DNA of 64,000 nucleotides from Clostridiales bacterium (lineage in GTDB: Bacteria > Bacillota > Clostridia > Oscillospirales > Oscillospiraceae): assembly GCA_022768185.1 (NCBI GenBank), contig JALEMS010000004.1, positions 1 through 64,000 on the forward strand. The letters are read 5' to 3'. The notes below the pieces were generated by a model. That model did not search any database, was not told the DNA's origin, and worked only from the letters and a program-made list of their open reading frames with translations. Shown here piece after piece: positions 63,563-64,000 of this stretch. Each line of letters begins with the position of its first letter. Positions within the stretch are counted from its first letter, which is position 1. The translations under genes were made by a program, and so were the position numbers.

Positions 63563-63841
63563 TCAGTTGCTCACATCATAAAAAATCTTCTCGCCGGGTT
63601 TGACGAGGCCCAGCTTTGTGCGTGCAATGCTTTCAATGGTCGAATCATCCCCGGCGTGCTCGATGTCGTAGGAGATTTCGGCGTTTTCCTGCATCAGATC
63701 GGTCACCTGCTGCCGCACGGTCTCCTGCGCCTGACGCGCCTCGGTAATCTGTGCCCGGGTGCGGATCAGACTGACGCAGGCGTAGACCACCAGAAGAGCA
63801 ATGACGATCTTCGTAAAAATACTTGCCCGCTTGAGCTTCAA
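63563..63841 (-). CDS. divIC: Septum formation initiator DivIC/FtsB-like
   Basis: 92 residues. A short basic N-terminus, one membrane helix (about 10-28, IVIALLVVYACVSLI), then a coiled coil (ITEARQAQETVRQQVTDLMQ) and the family segment SIARTKLGLVKPGEKIFYDV. Cell-division protein partnering FtsL and DivIB at the septum. TTG at 63841 is taken as start because GGAGGAGGGA lies just before it. Confidence 0.9.
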   Translation of the reverse strand: MKLKRASIFTKIVIALLVVYACVSLIRTRAQITEARQAQETVRQQVTDLMQENAEISYDIEHAGDDSTIESIARTKLGLVKPGEKIFYDVSN

Positions 63842-63891
63842 ATTCCGCTCCCTCCTCCTGTGCTGCAATGCGCCTTGCACCTATTTGATTT

Positions 63892-63920
63892 ATTGTAAAC
63901 CATTTCCATACGTTTTTAAA
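63892..63920 (-). promoter_or_regulatory. Possible promoter of divIC
   Basis: Minus-strand TTTAAA (plus 63915-63920), 17-base spacer, TACAAT (63892-63897), in an AT-rich patch about 50 bases before divIC. The remaining bases to the window end are GC-rich and hold no recognisable gene. Confidence 0.45.
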
Positions 63921-64000
63921 GAGTTTTTTCAAAAGTTTTTTCGTGCGGTCGGACGCACGGCCGCACGTGCGTCGCACCGGGCGCAGCGCACGCCGTCCGG

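Overview
The window looks like a chromosomal segment from a high-GC, anaerobic, spore-forming Firmicute of class Clostridia, most likely Oscillospiraceae/Ruminococcaceae-like. This is an inference from gene content: a YunB-type sporulation protein, a Firmicutes-type L10 leader, DUF3048 and DUF3793 proteins, a nickel CO dehydrogenase beside an [FeFe] hydrogenase, diaminopimelate dehydrogenase, KtrAB, ThyX and a 2-hydroxyacyl-CoA dehydratase activase. No phage, insertion sequence, CRISPR array or rRNA operon was seen. Only the first ~330 bases are AT-richer; they hold a decayed gene.

Layout. 0-11.7 kb: accessory metabolism and regulation (MFS exporter, LysR-DUF3793 divergent from PutP, a VOC-GNAT-small ORF-AraC operon, a DUF3048 lipoprotein operon divergent from ywlG-ltaE). 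11.8-22.2 kb: translation genes on the minus strand in two separate blocks, rpmG-secE-nusG-rplK-rplA and rplJ-rplL with an L10 leader. They are split by proB, an AEC transporter, two Cys-rich paralogues, a protease remnant, a transglutaminase-like lipoprotein, tRNA-Leu and tRNA-Thr, and an HD/Ogt/zinc-ribbon operon. 22.3-31.6 kb: an E2-like acyltransferase, AzlCD, then the operon uvrB-polA-(zincin/RimI fusion)-tsaD-radC. 31.8-40.1 kb: CO dehydrogenase and [FeFe] hydrogenase, ddh, secG, ktrB-ktrA and a double-length ThyX. 40.4-41.6 kb: a TetR regulator and a radical-SAM gene cut short. 41.6-48.2 kb (minus): murD, a methionine gamma-lyase-like protein, yunB, ligA and malic enzyme. 48.3-48.7 kb: RNase P RNA. 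49.1-58.4 kb: a ten-gene Mrp/Mbh-type antiporter operon. 58.7-62.9 kb: a giant fused dehydratase activase. 63.0-63.9 kb: S1-domain protein and DivIC.

How the genes may work together. The most striking unit is the Mrp-type operon. Its subunit order follows that of archaeal membrane-bound hydrogenase modules (E-F-G-D-E/B-C-pump). Where a hydrogenase module would follow, it carries three further antiporter-like subunits, giving four pumps that all keep the expected Glu/Lys pair. With PutP, KtrAB, the CODH/hydrogenase pair and the dehydratase activase, this suggests a sodium- and redox-centred fermentative metabolism; that link is inferred.

Regulatory architecture is readable in many places because most intergenic regions hold clear sigma-A-type -35/-10 pairs with 17-base spacing. 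Two are unusual: a divergent pair sharing one -35 element (near 10.04 kb), and a ribosomal-operon promoter sitting inside the terminator hairpin of proB (near 14.07 kb).
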